From Ralstonia sp. 25mfcol4.1 (GTDB taxonomy: Bacteria; Pseudomonadota; Gammaproteobacteria; Burkholderiales; Burkholderiaceae): 64,000 bases of DNA. The notes beneath the pieces are model-generated. The model was not told the origin of the DNA and did no database searches. It saw only the letters and a program-made list of their open reading frames with translations. The DNA lies in assembly GCF_900104095.1 (NCBI RefSeq), contig NZ_FNJO01000009.1, positions 1 through 64,000 of the forward strand, written 5' to 3'. Positions 1 to 12,770 of this stretch are shown here, piece after piece; within the stretch, counting starts at the first letter, position 1; every line of letters begins with the position of its first letter. The translations under genes and the position numbers were made by a program.

Positions 1-2523
<2,523 letters not shown>

Positions 2524-2589
2524 GGCTCCTCCCTTTGTCTCCGGGTCAAGGCGAGCCAGGCTCCTTCGGATCGGCAGGTTGTACGTCGC

Positions 2590-3630
2590 TTACCCCGCGT
2601 AACCTTCGGCGCGGATATCGAGACGTGCCAGCAGGGCGCGGTCGCGCTCGGCTTGCGGGTTGCCGGTCGTCAGCAGCTTCTCGCCATAGAAAATGGAATT
2701 GGCGCCGGCCATGAAGCACAGCGCCTGCAACGCTTCGTCCATGGCCTCGCGGCCGGCGGACAGGCGCACCATCGCGCGCGGCATCGTGATGCGTGCCACG
2801 GCGATCGTGCGTACGAACTCGAACGGGTCCAGGGCTTCGGTGCCCGCCAGCGGCGTGCCCTCCACCTGCACCAGGTTGTTGATGGGCACCGACTCGGGGT
2901 ACGGGTCCATGTTGGCCAGCTGCGCGATCAGGCCGGCACGCGCCTCGCGCGCTTCGCCCATGCCCACGATGCCGCCGCAGCAGACGTTGATGCCCGCATC
3001 GCGCACATGGCCGATGGTGTCCAGACGGTCCTGGTACGTGCGCGTGGTGATGATCTTGCCGTAGAACTCGGGCGACGTATCGAGGTTGTGGTTGTAGTAG
3101 TCCAGGCCCGCGTCCTTCAGGCGCTGCGCCTGTTCGGCCTTGAGCATGCCCAGCGTCACACAGGTTTCCAGGCCCATCGCCTTCACCTCGCGCACCATGT
3201 CGATCACGGGCTCCAGGTGGCGGTCCTTCGGACTGCGCCAGGCGGCGCCCATGCAGAAGCGCGTGGCGCCGTTGGCCTTGGCTGCCTTGGCGGCGTCGAG
3301 CACGGCTTCCAGGTCCATCAGCTTCTCGGCCGTCACGCCGGCGTCATGGTGCGCGCTCTGCGGGCAGTAGCCGCAGTCTTCCTCGCAGCCGCCGGTCTTG
3401 ATCGACAGCAGCGTGGACAACTGGACGGTGTTGGCGTCGAAATTCTCGCGATGCACCTGCTGCGCACGGAACAGCAGGTCGTTGAACGGCAGCGCGAACA
3501 GTGCGGCCACGTCGTCCACGCGCCAGGCGTCGCCCTCCCGGGGTGCGGCGGCGGCGATGTTGCGGGCCAACTGGCGCAGTGCTTCGGCGGAGATGGTGGC
3601 GACGGTCTGGGTTTCAGCGATTTGAGTCAT
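2590..3630 (-). CDS. bioB: Biotin synthase
   Basis: This radical-SAM enzyme inserts sulfur into dethiobiotin, the last step of biotin synthesis. The 346-residue protein shows the radical-SAM cysteines CEEDCGYC (Cys82, Cys86, Cys89) and the typical motif [11 protein letters not shown]. The ATG at 3630 (MTQIAETQ) is chosen because sequence upstream of it is not conserved-looking and would run into the bioD end. It lies 37 bases after bioD and is followed by mccA, whose product needs biotin. Confidence 0.97.
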   Translation of the reverse strand: MTQIAETQTVATISAEALRQLARNIAAAAPREGDAWRVDDVAALFALPFNDLLFRAQQVHRENFDANTVQLSTLLSIKTGGCEEDCGYCPQSAHHDAGVTAEKLMDLEAVLDAAKAAKANGATRFCMGAAWRSPKDRHLEPVIDMVREVKAMGLETCVTLGMLKAEQAQRLKDAGLDYYNHNLDTSPEFYGKIITTRTYQDRLDTIGHVRDAGINVCCGGIVGMGEAREARAGLIAQLANMDPYPESVPINNLVQVEGTPLAGTEALDPFEFVRTIAVARITMPRAMVRLSAGREAMDEALQALCFMAGANSIFYGEKLLTTGNPQAERDRALLARLDIRAEGYAG

Positions 3631-3667
3631 GTTCTGGAAATACGTATTCGGTTTCACGATGCGCGGG

Positions 3668-4417
3668 TCAGGCGTGACGCGGCGCGGCGAGGTTGGACGG
3701 TGCAACCGGCGGCATGCTGGCCAGCAGCGGCGCAAGGTCCAGGTGTTGGGCGGCGACGGCCGGCGCCACCTGCCAGGGCAGCTCGCCCAGCATCGGTGCG
3801 TCCAGCGTGTCCTGCAGCGTGACGATGTTCTCGGCGGGCAGCAGCATGTCCGGGTCGATGCGGTTGGCGATCCAGCCGGCCAGCTTCAGGCCACGGGCGC
3901 GCACTGCCTCGGCGGTCAGCATCGCGTGGCTCAGGCAGCCCAGCCGCACGCCCACCACCAGGATCACGGGCAGGTCCAGCATCACGGCCAGGTCGGCGGT
4001 ATTCCACCGCACCGCACCTACGTCCAGCGGCACGGCAAACCCGCCCACGCCCTCCACCACCACGGCATCGGCCCGGGTGCTCAGCGAGTCGAACGCGGCA
4101 CGGATCGGCCCGCGCGTGATGCGCTCGCCCTCCAGCGCGGCCGCCAGGTGCGGCGATGCCGGCGTGCGGAAGAAGAACGGGCACATTTCTTCCTGGGGCA
4201 CGATCACCGAGCCCGCCGCGCGCAGCTGGTCGACATCGTCGTTCTGCCAGCGGTCGTCGAGCCACTCGCCGCCGGCCGCCACGGGCTTCATGCCCACCGT
4301 GCTGTAGCCGGCCCCGTACAGCGCGTGCAGCAGCGTGGCGGTGGCGTGGGTCTTGCCCACGCCGGTATCGGTGCCCGTGACGAAGCAGGCAAAGCGTTCA
4401 GGTTTGTTGGCGATCAT
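3668..4417 (-). CDS. bioD: Dethiobiotin synthetase
   Basis: This ATP-dependent enzyme closes the ureido ring of diaminopelargonate with CO2 to give dethiobiotin. The 249-residue protein opens with MIANKPERF and carries the P-loop GTDTGVGKT (residues 15-23). The motif [12 protein letters not shown] is typical of BioD. Its ATG overlaps the bioF stop by 4 bases (ATGA, 4414-4417), indicating translational coupling inside the bio operon. bioB follows after 37 bases. Confidence 0.96.
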   Translation of the reverse strand: MIANKPERFACFVTGTDTGVGKTHATATLLHALYGAGYSTVGMKPVAAGGEWLDDRWQNDDVDQLRAAGSVIVPQEEMCPFFFRTPASPHLAAALEGERITRGPIRAAFDSLSTRADAVVVEGVGGFAVPLDVGAVRWNTADLAVMLDLPVILVVGVRLGCLSHAMLTAEAVRARGLKLAGWIANRIDPDMLLPAENIVTLQDTLDAPMLGELPWQVAPAVAAQHLDLAPLLASMPPVAPSNLAAPRHA

Positions 4418-5634
4418 GCGGCCTCCTTGTGCTGGCGCGGCATGGCGCGCGCGATGGCGTCGAGCAGGCGCGTCACGTCCGCCGCCGTATGCGACGCCGA
4501 CAGCGTGATGCGCAGTCGCGCCGTGCCGGCCGGCACCGTGGGCGGCCGAATCGCCCCCACGCGGATGCCATCGGCTTCCAGCGCCGCCGACAGCGCCAGC
4601 GATGCGGCGTTGTCGCCGACGATCAGCGGCTGGATCGCGGTATCGCTGGCGCCCAGCGTCCAGCCGGCCTGCGCGGCCAGCGTCGCCAGCCCCTGGCGCA
4701 GTTGCGCGATCAGTTCGGCCAGGTGCGCGCGGCGGCTGCGTCCTTCCTCGCCGGCGATGATTTCCAGGCTGGTCAGCAGCGCGTGCGCCACGGCCGGCGG
4801 CGCGGCCGTCGTATAGATGTACGGGCGCGCCGTGTTGACCAGGTGTTCGATGACGGTCTCGTGCGCCGCCACGAACGCCCCGGCCACCCCGGCCGCCTTG
4901 CCCAGCGTGCCGATATAGATCAGCCGCTCCGAGCGCAGGCCCAGGTGTTCCAGCACGCCGTGGCCGTGGTCGCCCAGCACGCCGAAGCCGTGCGCATCGT
5001 CGACGATGATCCAGGCGTCGTGGCGTTCGGCCAGCGCCAGCAGCGCGGCCAGCGGCGCGAGGTCGCCGTCCATGCTGAACACGCTGTCGGTGACGATCAG
5101 CTTCAGCTTGGCCTGGCTGGCCCGCAGCAGCGCATCGAGTGCCTCGGTGTCGCCGTGCGGATATCGCTGCACGTCGGCGCGGGCCAGCCGCGCGCCGTCG
5201 ATCAGCGACGCATGGTTCAGCGTCTCGCAGAACAGCGTGGCATCGGCCGTGCCCAGCGACGTCAGCACCGCCAGGTTGGCCATGTAGCCGGTGCAGAAGT
5301 ACAGCGCCTGCGCCTGCGGGATATAGGGCGCCAGCCAGCGCGCCAGCGCGTGTTCCAGCTCGGCGTGCGCCAGCGAGTGGCCGCTGACCAGGTGCGAGGC
5401 GCCGCTGCCGGCGCCGTAGCGGTGCGCGCCTTCGGCCAGCGCGTGGGCGATCGACGCGTGATTGGCCAGGCCCAGGTAGTCGTTGCTGCAGAAGGTCAGC
5501 AGCGGCGTTGGCGTGGCGCCGGCGGCCCCGACCGACTGGTGCGGGGCGCAGGCCGTGTGCGCGATGCGGCGGCGGCGCGTCAGCGATTGCGCTTCGCGCT
5601 CGGCGGCCGCGCGCTTCAGGTGGTCAAGCAGCAT
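4414..5634 (-). CDS. bioF: 8-amino-7-oxononanoate synthase
   Basis: This PLP enzyme condenses pimeloyl-ACP/CoA with L-alanine. The 406-residue protein has the substrate-binding region [10 protein letters not shown], the PLP aspartate in VDDAHGFG (about 211-218) and the Schiff-base lysine in GTLGKAAG (Lys246). The ATG at 5634 (MLLDHLKRA) is preceded by a strong AGGAGG with 6-base spacing and overlaps the end of bioA by 11 bases. Its stop overlaps bioD by 4 bases. The length is slightly above the usual 385-395 because of a short insertion near residues 36-44. Confidence 0.96.
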   Translation of the reverse strand: MLLDHLKRAAAEREAQSLTRRRRIAHTACAPHQSVGAAGATPTPLLTFCSNDYLGLANHASIAHALAEGAHRYGAGSGASHLVSGHSLAHAELEHALARWLAPYIPQAQALYFCTGYMANLAVLTSLGTADATLFCETLNHASLIDGARLARADVQRYPHGDTEALDALLRASQAKLKLIVTDSVFSMDGDLAPLAALLALAERHDAWIIVDDAHGFGVLGDHGHGVLEHLGLRSERLIYIGTLGKAAGVAGAFVAAHETVIEHLVNTARPYIYTTAAPPAVAHALLTSLEIIAGEEGRSRRAHLAELIAQLRQGLATLAAQAGWTLGASDTAIQPLIVGDNAASLALSAALEADGIRVGAIRPPTVPAGTARLRITLSASHTAADVTRLLDAIARAMPRQHKEAA

Positions 5635-7039
5635 GGCGGGCCTCCTCGGTGGGTGCCAGCACTGCCTGCAGCGTGTCCAGCAATTGCTCGCCGAGCCAGT
5701 GGGCCAGCGCGGCGTCGAACACATAGGGCGGCATCAGGTACAGCGTGTTGCCGATCGGCCGTGCCAGCACGCCGCGTTCGCGCGCGGCCAGGTGGAAGCG
5801 TGCGGCAAAGTCGGGGCCGGCGGCCTCCGGGTCGATATCGGCGGCCCAGATCATGCCGCGCTGGCGCACGTGGCCCACGCGCGGATCGGCAGCGAGGCCG
5901 GCCATCGCGTCGGCCAGCCATTGCGCGCGCTCGCGGTTGCGGGCCAGCACGTCGTCGGCGTCGAACAGGTCCAGCGTGGCCAGCGCGGCGCGGCAGGCCA
6001 GCGGATTGCCCGTGTACGAGTGCGAATGCAGGAAGCTGCGCGCGATGTCGTCGGCCACGAAGGCCCGCTGGATTTCCGGGCGCGACAGCACCAGCGACAG
6101 CGGCAGGTAACCCCCCGTGATGCCCTTGGACAGGCACAGGAAGTCGGGCCAGGCATGCGCCGGTACCGGTTCGCCGTCGCGGCCCTGCTCCCAGGCGAAG
6201 AACGTGCCGGTGCGCCCGCATCCCACGGCGATCTCGTCGGCGATCAGGTGCACGCGGTAGCGGTCGCACAGCGCGCGTGCGCCTTCCAGGTACGACGGGT
6301 CGTACATCGCCATGCCGGCGGCGCCCTGCACCAGCGGCTCGACGATCAGTGCGGCGATCTGACCGGCGCGCTCGCGCAGCAGGGCTTCCAGTTCGGCCAG
6401 CGCACGCCGGGCCACGTCGGCGGCCGATTCGCCACGGCCGGCCTGACGGGCATCGGGCGACATCACCACATGGGCACGGCGCGTGAGCGGATCGTAGGCG
6501 TCGCGGAAGATTTCCACGTCGGTCACGGCCAGCGCACCCAAGGTCTCACCGTGGTAGCCGTGGCGCAGGCACACGAACTCGCGCTTGGCCGACAGGCCCG
6601 TGTTGCGCCAGTAGTGGAAGCTCATCTTGAGCGCGATTTCCACCGCGGATGCGCCATCGGATGCATAGAACGCATTGCCCAGCACGCCGCCGGTCAATGC
6701 GCCGAGCCGTTCGGCCAGTTCCACGGCCGGCGCGTGGGTGCAGCCGGCCAGCATCACGTGTTCGAGCGTGTTCAGCTGCGCGACCAGTGCGGCATTGATC
6801 GCCGGGTTGGCGTGGCCGAACAGGTTGACCCACCACGAGCTGATGGCGTCGAAGTAGCGGCGGCCATCGGCATCGATCAGCCACGGCCCTTCGCCACGGA
6901 CGATGGCCAGCGGCGGCTCGTTGGCGGCCGCATCGGGACGCAGACGCGTACACGGATGCCAGACAGCGCGCTGGCTGCGAGCCGCGAGCGTCATGTCATC
7001 GGCGGCTGCGCCGGCGGGATTGGGGACAGGATGTGTCAA
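5624..7039 (-). CDS. bioA: Adenosylmethionine-8-amino-7-oxononanoate aminotransferase (TTG start proposed)
   Basis: This class-III PLP aminotransferase uses SAM as amino donor to make 7,8-diaminopelargonate. Visible hallmarks are WHPCTRL near the N-terminus, [13 protein letters not shown], the PLP aspartate in [13 protein letters not shown] and the lysine in [13 protein letters not shown] (Lys305 with this start). A perfect AGGAGG at 7046-7051 sits 6 bases before a TTG at 7037-7039, giving 471 residues. The ATG codons at 6994, 7072 and 7135 lack a comparable ribosome site. If the ATG at 6994 were used, the product would be 15 residues shorter and still complete. It is the first gene of the bio cluster and overlaps bioF by 11 bases. 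Confidence 0.92.
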   Translation of the reverse strand: MTHPVPNPAGAAADDMTLAARSQRAVWHPCTRLRPDAAANEPPLAIVRGEGPWLIDADGRRYFDAISSWWVNLFGHANPAINAALVAQLNTLEHVMLAGCTHAPAVELAERLGALTGGVLGNAFYASDGASAVEIALKMSFHYWRNTGLSAKREFVCLRHGYHGETLGALAVTDVEIFRDAYDPLTRRAHVVMSPDARQAGRGESAADVARRALAELEALLRERAGQIAALIVEPLVQGAAGMAMYDPSYLEGARALCDRYRVHLIADEIAVGCGRTGTFFAWEQGRDGEPVPAHAWPDFLCLSKGITGGYLPLSLVLSRPEIQRAFVADDIARSFLHSHSYTGNPLACRAALATLDLFDADDVLARNRERAQWLADAMAGLAADPRVGHVRQRGMIWAADIDPEAAGPDFAARFHLAARERGVLARPIGNTLYLMPPYVFDAALAHWLGEQLLDTLQAVLAPTEEARHAA

Positions 7040-7045
7040 GGGGAC

Positions 7046-7051
7046 CCTCCT
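7046..7051 (-). promoter_or_regulatory. Shine-Dalgarno site that selects a TTG start for bioA
   Basis: The minus strand reads AGGAGG, then six bases, then TTG (7039). It is a much better ribosome site than any near the in-frame ATG codons, so it decides the proposed bioA start. Confidence 0.65.
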
Positions 7052-7331
7052 TTGATTGCCAGGTCCGCCCATGCCGGCGCCGGTCACGGCAAGGCCGGGA
7101 CGCGCTGGGGCTGCGGGCGGATTGGGGAGGCTCATGTTAGGAAGGTCCGTCTTGTCTTGGCAAACCAGGCGCTGTCGGCGCGTTGGCGTCAGGTTGAGCG
7201 AATATGGGCGATGTTGCGGGCTGACGTGACGTGCATGGCGCCTGAAATCCTGCTTCTCGCGGGTAACGTCCGGGAAATGGGTGTTAAAAAAATGTGTGGC
7301 GGCCACTGTCTCTGCAAGCGTCTGATTGCTG

Positions 7332-7468
7332 CCCTCTCCCACTTGGGGAGAGGGGTTGGGGGAGAGGGCGAGCCGCTCAAGGTACGACGTCCGCCATTTG
7401 ATCCGCCATGGCCCTCTCCTCGGCCCCTCTCTCGCCCCTCTCCCGGCCCCCGCTCGTGGGAGAGGGGA
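7332..7468. repeat. REP-like hairpin doublet, locus 2
   Basis: Hairpin one has arms CCCTCTCCC (7332-7340) and GGGAGAGGG (7346-7354), then the tail GGGGGAGAGGGC (7358-7369). An opposing tail GCCCTCTCC starts at 7411, followed by a second hairpin with arms CCCCTCTCCC (7435-7444) and GGGAGAGGGG (7458-7467). The architecture matches the doublet at 347-471. Together they flank the bioA-F-D-B-mccA module. Confidence 0.82.
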
Positions 7469-7495
7469 GAACGCCCTCAGTCGTTGTCCGCCCCC

Positions 7496-8284
7496 CTACT
7501 GCGGCTTCCACGATGGGGCGCGCTTTTCCAGGAACGACCGCACGCCTTCGCGCCCTTCTTCCGATGCCCGGATCGCGGCGATCCGGTTTGCGGTGTCGGC
7601 CAGCAGGTCGCTGTCGATCTCGCGCCCCGCCACTTCCTGCACCAGTCGCTTGCTTTCGCGCACGGCGTTGGGGCTGTTGCCGGCGAGCGTGGCGGCGATC
7701 TCCGCCACTTTTTCGTCGAGGTCCTGCGGCGGCACCACAGCGTGCACGAAGCCCAGGCGCAGCGCCTCCGCGGCATCGAACCGCTCGGCCGTAATGAAGT
7801 AGCGGCGCGCGGCCTGCTCGCCCATCGCGCGGATCACGTACGGGCTGATGGTGGCCGGCAGCAGGCCCAGTTTCGCCTCGGACAGGCAGAAGTTGGCCGT
7901 GGCAGACGCCACCGCGATGTCGCAGGCGGCCACCAGTCCCATGCCGCCGGCGTAGGTATCGCCCTGCACGCGCGCGATCACTGGCTTGGGGCAGACCCAG
8001 ACCGTGTGGAGCATTTGCGCCAGCGTCAGCGCATCGGCACGGTTCTCGTCGTCCGAGTAGCCGGCCATCTTCTTCATCCAGTTCAGATCGGCCCCGGCGC
8101 AGAATGCCGGGCCGTTGCCCGTCAGCACGATCGCGCGCACCTCGGGCGTGTCGCCCAGCGCCCGGAAGGCGCCGGTCAGTTCGGCGATGACGGTCTCGTT
8201 GAACGCATTGCGCACATCGGGCCGGTTCAGCGTGACCGTGGCGATATGGCGCTCGGCGGTCACTGAAAGTGTCGTGAATTGCAT
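7496..8284 (-). CDS. liuC: Methylglutaconyl-CoA hydratase (enoyl-CoA hydratase family)
   Basis: It is predicted to hydrate 3-methylglutaconyl-CoA to HMG-CoA, the step after methylcrotonyl-CoA carboxylase. The 262-residue crotonase-fold protein shows TGNGPAFCAGADLNWM (residues 55-70, CoA oxyanion-hole region) and DTYAGGMGLVAACDI, with acidic Glu136 in LSEAKLG. The CAGADLNWM form is typical of LiuC/GnyH. The start MQFTTLSVT at 8284 follows a GGAGGAGAC purine-rich site. It is followed by a REP-like doublet and then the bio genes. Confidence 0.88.
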   Translation of the reverse strand: MQFTTLSVTAERHIATVTLNRPDVRNAFNETVIAELTGAFRALGDTPEVRAIVLTGNGPAFCAGADLNWMKKMAGYSDDENRADALTLAQMLHTVWVCPKPVIARVQGDTYAGGMGLVAACDIAVASATANFCLSEAKLGLLPATISPYVIRAMGEQAARRYFITAERFDAAEALRLGFVHAVVPPQDLDEKVAEIAATLAGNSPNAVRESKRLVQEVAGREIDSDLLADTANRIAAIRASEEGREGVRSFLEKRAPSWKPQ

Positions 8285-8307
8285 GTCTCCTCCGGATTCT
8301 TGGATGG

Positions 8308-9234
8308 TCAGGATGCCTGGCCGGCGGTCTTCGATCTGGCGGGCTGGGTCCGTTCCGGTATTTCGTCGAACGGCAAGCCCAGCTGCCGGAAGAACGCGTC
8401 CACCTCGGGCAGCCACACCGCCACGCCCGCGCGGTTGCTGAACAGGCGGTGCGAATCGCCGTCGAACTCCCCAACGTCCACGAAGCGCGCATCCTTTGCC
8501 GCCCCGCTCGCGTTGGCCTTGTAGCTGTTGAACATGCGCTCGGGCAGCGGCCACGGCCAGTAGCTGTCGTTGTCGCCGTAGATCCACAGCGACGGATAGC
8601 GCGCCCCGCGCCCGTAATCCCCAAACGCGTCGATCAGGTTGTTTTCCCAGCCCACGCAGTTGTCGTTGCGCAGGCCGCCCGCGAAATTGACCACGCCCAC
8701 CACGCCGGGGTAGCCGATGGCCGACAGCGCCATGGTCGACAGGCCACCATGCGACTGCCCGATGACGACGATACGCGTGGCATCGACATAGGGCTGCTGC
8801 ACCAAATAGTCCAGCGCGGCCATCACGTCTTCGGCCTGCATCATGCCGTTGCCGCGCACATCGCAACTGCCGCCCACGTACTGGCCGCCCGACTTGGAAA
8901 ACCCCTGCCGCATCGGCAGCGCCACCACATAGCCGCGCCGCACGAACTCGGCGGTCTGCGCCGCAAAGCGCGCACGGCCCTGGAACGCGGGCTTGCCCGG
9001 CGACTTGCCGTGGTTGATCACCACCATCGGAAACGGACCCTCGCCGGCCGGCCGGAAGATCGTGGTTTCCAGGTCGACCGTGGCTTCCATCCCCACCTTC
9101 GGCACCATCACCACCTGCTCGACCGACTGCGCCGGCATCGCCACCTGCGCGACGGCCAGGCCGCACCAGATGGTGAAGGCCAGCGCGGCCAGCGCAACCG
9201 CTGCGCGGCAGGGGGTGGGGACAACACGGGACAT
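8308..9234 (-). CDS. Exported alpha/beta hydrolase (dienelactone-hydrolase-like)
   Basis: This is a predicted secreted or periplasmic serine hydrolase of unknown substrate. The 308-residue protein has an N-terminal hydrophobic signal (residues about 9-30, ending near AVAQ), the nucleophile motif GQSHGG (Ser161), candidate aspartates at 221-223 (GDNDSYW) and His262 (DGDSHRLFS), a complete catalytic triad. A cysteine pair (Cys124, Cys193) could form a disulfide. The ATG at 9234 starts a proper signal peptide; a TTG 4 codons upstream is possible. It lies between mccB and liuC on the same strand, which is odd for a leucine pathway. A role in releasing substrate from esters is only a guess. Confidence 0.8.
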   Translation of the reverse strand: MSRVVPTPCRAAVALAALAFTIWCGLAVAQVAMPAQSVEQVVMVPKVGMEATVDLETTIFRPAGEGPFPMVVINHGKSPGKPAFQGRARFAAQTAEFVRRGYVVALPMRQGFSKSGGQYVGGSCDVRGNGMMQAEDVMAALDYLVQQPYVDATRIVVIGQSHGGLSTMALSAIGYPGVVGVVNFAGGLRNDNCVGWENNLIDAFGDYGRGARYPSLWIYGDNDSYWPWPLPERMFNSYKANASGAAKDARFVDVGEFDGDSHRLFSNRAGVAVWLPEVDAFFRQLGLPFDEIPERTQPARSKTAGQAS

Positions 9235-9278
9235 GACAACAACCAACCTTCAGAAAAAACCAATCTGCCAATAAAAAA

Positions 9279-10886
9279 CTACATGCGGAACACGCCGAAC
9301 TTCATGTCGCCGATCGGCGCATTGAGGCTGGCGGACAGACCAAGGCCCAGCACGGTGCGCGTCTGCGCAGGGTCGATGACACCATCGTCCCAGAGCCGCG
9401 CGCTGGCGTAGTACGGATGCCCCTGGCGCTCGTACTGGTCGCGGATCGGCGCCTTGAACGCCTCTTCCTCGTCGGCGCCCCACTGGCCGCCCTTCGCTTC
9501 GATTCCGTCGCGGCGCACGGTGGCCAGCACGCTGGCCGCCTGCTCGCCGCCCATCACCGAAATGCGCGCGTTCGGCCACATCCACAGGAAGCGCGGCGAA
9601 TAGGCACGGCCGCACATGCCGTAGTTGCCGGCGCCGAACGAGCCGCCGATGATGACCGTGAACTTGGGCACCTGGGCGGTGGCCACGGCCGTCACCATCT
9701 TGGCGCCGTTGCGCGCGATGCCTTCGTTCTCGTACTTGCGGCCCACCATGAAGCCGGTGATGTTCTGCAGGAACACCAGCGGGATCTTGCGCTGGCAGCA
9801 CAGCTCGATGAAGTGCGCGCCCTTGAGCGCCGACTCCGAGAACAGGATGCCGTTGTTCGCGATGATGCCCACCGGGTAGCCCCAGATCCGCGCGAAGCCG
9901 CAGACCAGCGTGGTGCCGTAGCGCGCCTTGAATTCGTCGAATTCCGATCCGTCGACGATACGGGCGATGACCTCGCGCACGTCGTACGGCTTGCGCGTGT
10001 CGGTGGGGATTACGCCATAGAGTTCTTCCACCGGATACAGCGGCTCCTGTGGTTCGTGCAGGCGGATCTGGTCCGGCTTGCGGCGGTTCAGGTGCTGCAC
10101 GATATTGCGGGCCAGGCTCAGCGCATGGTGGTCGTTCTGCGCGAAGTAATCGGCCACGCCCGACAGCCGCGTATGCACATCGGCGCCGCCCAGGTCTTCG
10201 GCGCTGACTTCCTCGCCCGTGGCGGCCTTCACCAGCGGCGGGCCGCCCAGGAAGATGGTGCCCTGGTTCTTGACGATGATCGACTCGTCGCTCATCGCCG
10301 GCACGTAGGCACCGCCGGCCGTGCACGAGCCCATCACCACGGCGATCTGCGGGATGCCCTTGGCCGACAGGTTCGCCTGGTTGTAGAAGATGCGGCCGAA
10401 GTGATCGCGGTCGGGGAACACATCGTCCTGGTTCGGCAGGTTCGCGCCGCCGGAGTCCACCAGGTAGATACAGGGCAGGTTGTTCTGCTCGGCGATCTCC
10501 TGCGCCCGCACGTGCTTCTTGACCGTCATCGGGTAGTAGGTGCCGCCCTTGACCGTGGCGTCGTTGCAGACGATCACGCACTCCTGCCCGGCCACGCGGC
10601 CGATGCCGGTGATGACGCCCGCGCCGGGGGCCGCATTGTCGTACATGTCATAGGCGGCAAGCTGCGACAGCTCCAGGAACGGCGTGCCCGGATCGAGCAG
10701 CTGCTGCACGCGGTCGCGCGGCAACAGCTTGCCACGGGACAGGTGCTTGGCGCGGGCATCCTCGCCGCCGCCTTCGGCCAGCTTCGCGATCTTCTGCCTG
10801 AGGTCGGCCACCAGCGCCTGCATGGTCTCGGCATTGGCCTTGAACGATTCCGAGCGTGCGTTCAGTTTGGTTTCCAGCGTGGGCAT
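9279..10886 (-). CDS. mccB: Methylcrotonyl-CoA carboxylase, carboxyltransferase beta subunit
   Basis: It transfers the carboxyl group from biotin on MccA to 3-methylcrotonyl-CoA. The protein is 535 residues, the usual length. Family marks are the N-terminal carboxyltransferase half with [33 protein letters not shown] and [11 protein letters not shown], and the C-terminal half with [17 protein letters not shown] and [14 protein letters not shown]. These match MCC beta more than propionyl-CoA carboxylase beta. The ATG at 10886 (MPTLETKL) has an AGGAAGAG site upstream. Its alpha partner lies about 7 kb downstream, separated by a hydrolase, liuC and the bio operon. Confidence 0.94.
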   Translation of the reverse strand: MPTLETKLNARSESFKANAETMQALVADLRQKIAKLAEGGGEDARAKHLSRGKLLPRDRVQQLLDPGTPFLELSQLAAYDMYDNAAPGAGVITGIGRVAGQECVIVCNDATVKGGTYYPMTVKKHVRAQEIAEQNNLPCIYLVDSGGANLPNQDDVFPDRDHFGRIFYNQANLSAKGIPQIAVVMGSCTAGGAYVPAMSDESIIVKNQGTIFLGGPPLVKAATGEEVSAEDLGGADVHTRLSGVADYFAQNDHHALSLARNIVQHLNRRKPDQIRLHEPQEPLYPVEELYGVIPTDTRKPYDVREVIARIVDGSEFDEFKARYGTTLVCGFARIWGYPVGIIANNGILFSESALKGAHFIELCCQRKIPLVFLQNITGFMVGRKYENEGIARNGAKMVTAVATAQVPKFTVIIGGSFGAGNYGMCGRAYSPRFLWMWPNARISVMGGEQAASVLATVRRDGIEAKGGQWGADEEEAFKAPIRDQYERQGHPYYASARLWDDGVIDPAQTRTVLGLGLSASLNAPIGDMKFGVFRM

Positions 10887-10945
10887 GTCTCTTCCTGTGT
10901 TCTCTTGCTTTTCGTGCCAGTTCAGCCGGTAACGGGCGCCGCCCG

Positions 10946-11380
10946 TCATTCCTTTCCTTCCTGTTCCTTCAGGTCGCCATCCACGTAGAGCCAGCGGGCC
11001 GGGGTGCCGGGTTCGCGCGGCTCGAAGACGAAGCGGCTCAGCTCTTCGAGCCGGTGCGCGCGCCCGCCCACCTTGTAGCGCGCCACGAAGGCCACCGTGG
11101 CGTGCGTGTCGTCCTGCTGCGCGTGGGACTTCACCGTCAGCCCGAGCCAGCGCGTGCCGGCATCGGCCGACAGGTCCTGCGGACACGTCGACACATGCCA
11201 GGTCTGGCGCAGCCAGCTTTCGTCGCCCAGCACATAGGCGCTGTAGCGCGAGCGCATCAACGCCTCGGCCGTGGGCGGCACCGCCTCGCCACGGTGAAAA
11301 CGGCCGCAGCACGTGGCGTAGGCGCCATTGCCGCAGGGGCAAGGCTCCGCAACGGCGCCGGACTGACGCTTGGCTGTCAT
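10946..11380 (-). CDS. YchJ-like SEC-C/NTF2-like protein
   Basis: This is a small (144-residue) protein of the UPF0225/YchJ family, function not established. The N-terminal SEC-C zinc motif [12 protein letters not shown] is clear, followed by an NTF2-like region ([15 protein letters not shown], then WLGLTVKSH and [11 protein letters not shown]). Its ATG overlaps the HAD gene stop by 4 bases (11377-11380), so the two are probably co-translated. mccB starts 59 bases downstream. Confidence 0.85.
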   Translation of the reverse strand: MTAKRQSGAVAEPCPCGNGAYATCCGRFHRGEAVPPTAEALMRSRYSAYVLGDESWLRQTWHVSTCPQDLSADAGTRWLGLTVKSHAQQDDTHATVAFVARYKVGGRAHRLEELSRFVFEPREPGTPARWLYVDGDLKEQEGKE

Positions 11381-12063
11381 GCGATCAGCTCCGGCAGGTC
11401 GCGCATGTCGGTAAAGATGGCCTTCACGCCCACCGCGCGCAGTTCGTCGGCGTCGGTACGGGCGGCATAGCCGAACACGGTCATGCCCGCCGCCACGCCG
11501 GCGGTGGCACCGGTGGGGCTGTCTTCCACCACGGCGCAGCGCGACGGCTCCACGCCCAGCGTGCGTGCGGCCAGCAGGTAGACGTCCGGCGCGGGCTTGC
11601 TGTGCTCGACTTCGGTGGCCGAGAAGATGTGCTCGCGCTTGTCCTGCGGATCGACGAACAACCCCAGCAGGTCGGTGTGCGTCAGCTGGAGCTTGACCTT
11701 GATGCGGTCGGCGCCCGATGCCACGCACACCGGCAGGCCGCTTGCCTTGATCGCCTCGATCGTCTGGCGGATATGCGGCACGGCTTCCAGCTCCTCGATC
11801 AGGGCGGCATCGCGCCGCACGAACCATTCGGACAGGAAGTTGCGCGGCAGCGGCTTGCCGAGACGCGCCTCGATATTGCCAAGCTCGTCGCGCACCGCGC
11901 GGCCGAGGAACCACTTCGTCGATTCCTCCAGCGTGATCTCGATGCCAAGCTCGTTGAGCACGCGGTTCAGCACGCGATGGACGATCGGCTCGCTGTCGAC
12001 GAGCACGCCGTCACAGTCGAAGATTACGCAATCGAAGCGTGCGGCCTGGTTTGCTGCGGTCAT
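11377..12063 (-). CDS. HAD-superfamily hydrolase (phosphoglycolate/beta-phosphoglucomutase type)
   Basis: The 228-residue protein has the HAD nucleophile motif [11 protein letters not shown] (Asp16, Asp18), a helical cap, [15 protein letters not shown] (motif II region) and [17 protein letters not shown] (motif IV acidic pair region). It should be a Mg-dependent phosphatase or mutase acting on a small phosphorylated metabolite; the substrate cannot be read from sequence. It overlaps both neighbours by 4 bases (ATGA at 11377 and 12060), forming a tightly coupled trio with the DsbA-fold isomerase and the YchJ-like gene. Confidence 0.85.
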   Translation of the reverse strand: MTAANQAARFDCVIFDCDGVLVDSEPIVHRVLNRVLNELGIEITLEESTKWFLGRAVRDELGNIEARLGKPLPRNFLSEWFVRRDAALIEELEAVPHIRQTIEAIKASGLPVCVASGADRIKVKLQLTHTDLLGLFVDPQDKREHIFSATEVEHSKPAPDVYLLAARTLGVEPSRCAVVEDSPTGATAGVAAGMTVFGYAARTDADELRAVGVKAIFTDMRDLPELIA

Positions 12064-12719
12064 GCGGGCTTCTTTTCCTTGTTGAGTTCGTTGCCGCCGA
12101 CGGCGCGCAGTTCGGTCTGCCGCCGGCTCTTCAGGTGGGCTTCAACCTGCTCGAAGCGGTCGAAGCCCCAGAACGGTTCGCCGTCGATGATCACGAACGG
12201 CGAGCCAAATACGCCCTTGGCCATCGCCACGTCGATCTCGGCCTTGAGCTGGTCCTTGATCTGGTAGCTCGTGGCGCCTTCGTTCATCGCCACCGGATCG
12301 ACGCCCAGCGCCTCGGCCAGCTTGGCCAGTTCGGCCGGCTCCGCGATGTTCAGGTCGTCGACGAACAGCGCGCGGTACACCGCCTTGGCGAACGCGGCCG
12401 CCAGGTCGGCGCCGTGGTGGTTCTGCAGCCACAGCATGGCGCGGGCGGCGTGTTGGGTCGGCAGCGGGAAGTGCGTCGGGCGCTTGTAGTCGATGCCGTG
12501 GAACTGCGCGGTGCGCTCGAAATCGCGCCAGCAGTACTCGCCCTTGAGCGGAATCGACGGCAGCGGCGACGAGCCGGTGGTCTTGAACACCACCCCGAGC
12601 AACACCGGATGCCACATCACGCCCCGGCCGTACTTCTGGGCCAGTTCGTCGATGCGCGTGCTGGCGAAGTAGCCGTAAGGCGAGGAGAAGTCGAAGTAGA
12701 AATCGATCGGTGCGGTCAT
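12060..12719 (-). CDS. 2-hydroxychromene-2-carboxylate isomerase-like DsbA-fold protein
   Basis: The 219-residue thioredoxin/GST-kappa-fold protein starts MTAPIDFYFDFSSPYGYFAS. It carries the FSSPY motif of glutathione-dependent isomerases, with Ser in place of a catalytic Cys, and ends with VFGSPFVIIDGEPFWGFDR, the cis-Pro loop region. In the family these enzymes isomerise aromatic intermediates with GSH, but many members in acyl-CoA clusters have unknown substrates. It overlaps the HAD gene by 4 bases and lies 51 bases after the acyl-CoA dehydrogenase. Confidence 0.82.
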   Translation of the reverse strand: MTAPIDFYFDFSSPYGYFASTRIDELAQKYGRGVMWHPVLLGVVFKTTGSSPLPSIPLKGEYCWRDFERTAQFHGIDYKRPTHFPLPTQHAARAMLWLQNHHGADLAAAFAKAVYRALFVDDLNIAEPAELAKLAEALGVDPVAMNEGATSYQIKDQLKAEIDVAMAKGVFGSPFVIIDGEPFWGFDRFEQVEAHLKSRRQTELRAVGGNELNKEKKPA

Positions 12720-12770
12720 CGCAGGTGGCTCCGGTTCAGGTGCGACGGTTTGGGGGGAACGTCTGATCTG

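Larger units (their letters stand above)
7040..7495. other. Intergenic stretch between liuC and bioA
   Basis: No gene is supported in these 456 bases. They hold the bioA ribosome site, presumably a bioA promoter, and a REP-like doublet (7332-7468). No E. coli-type BirA box was found by eye. Confidence 0.6.

Noticed and set aside
7040-7330. E. coli-type BirA operator before bioA
   Set aside because: No long inverted repeat resembling the BirA box, and the birA product lacks a helix-turn-helix.
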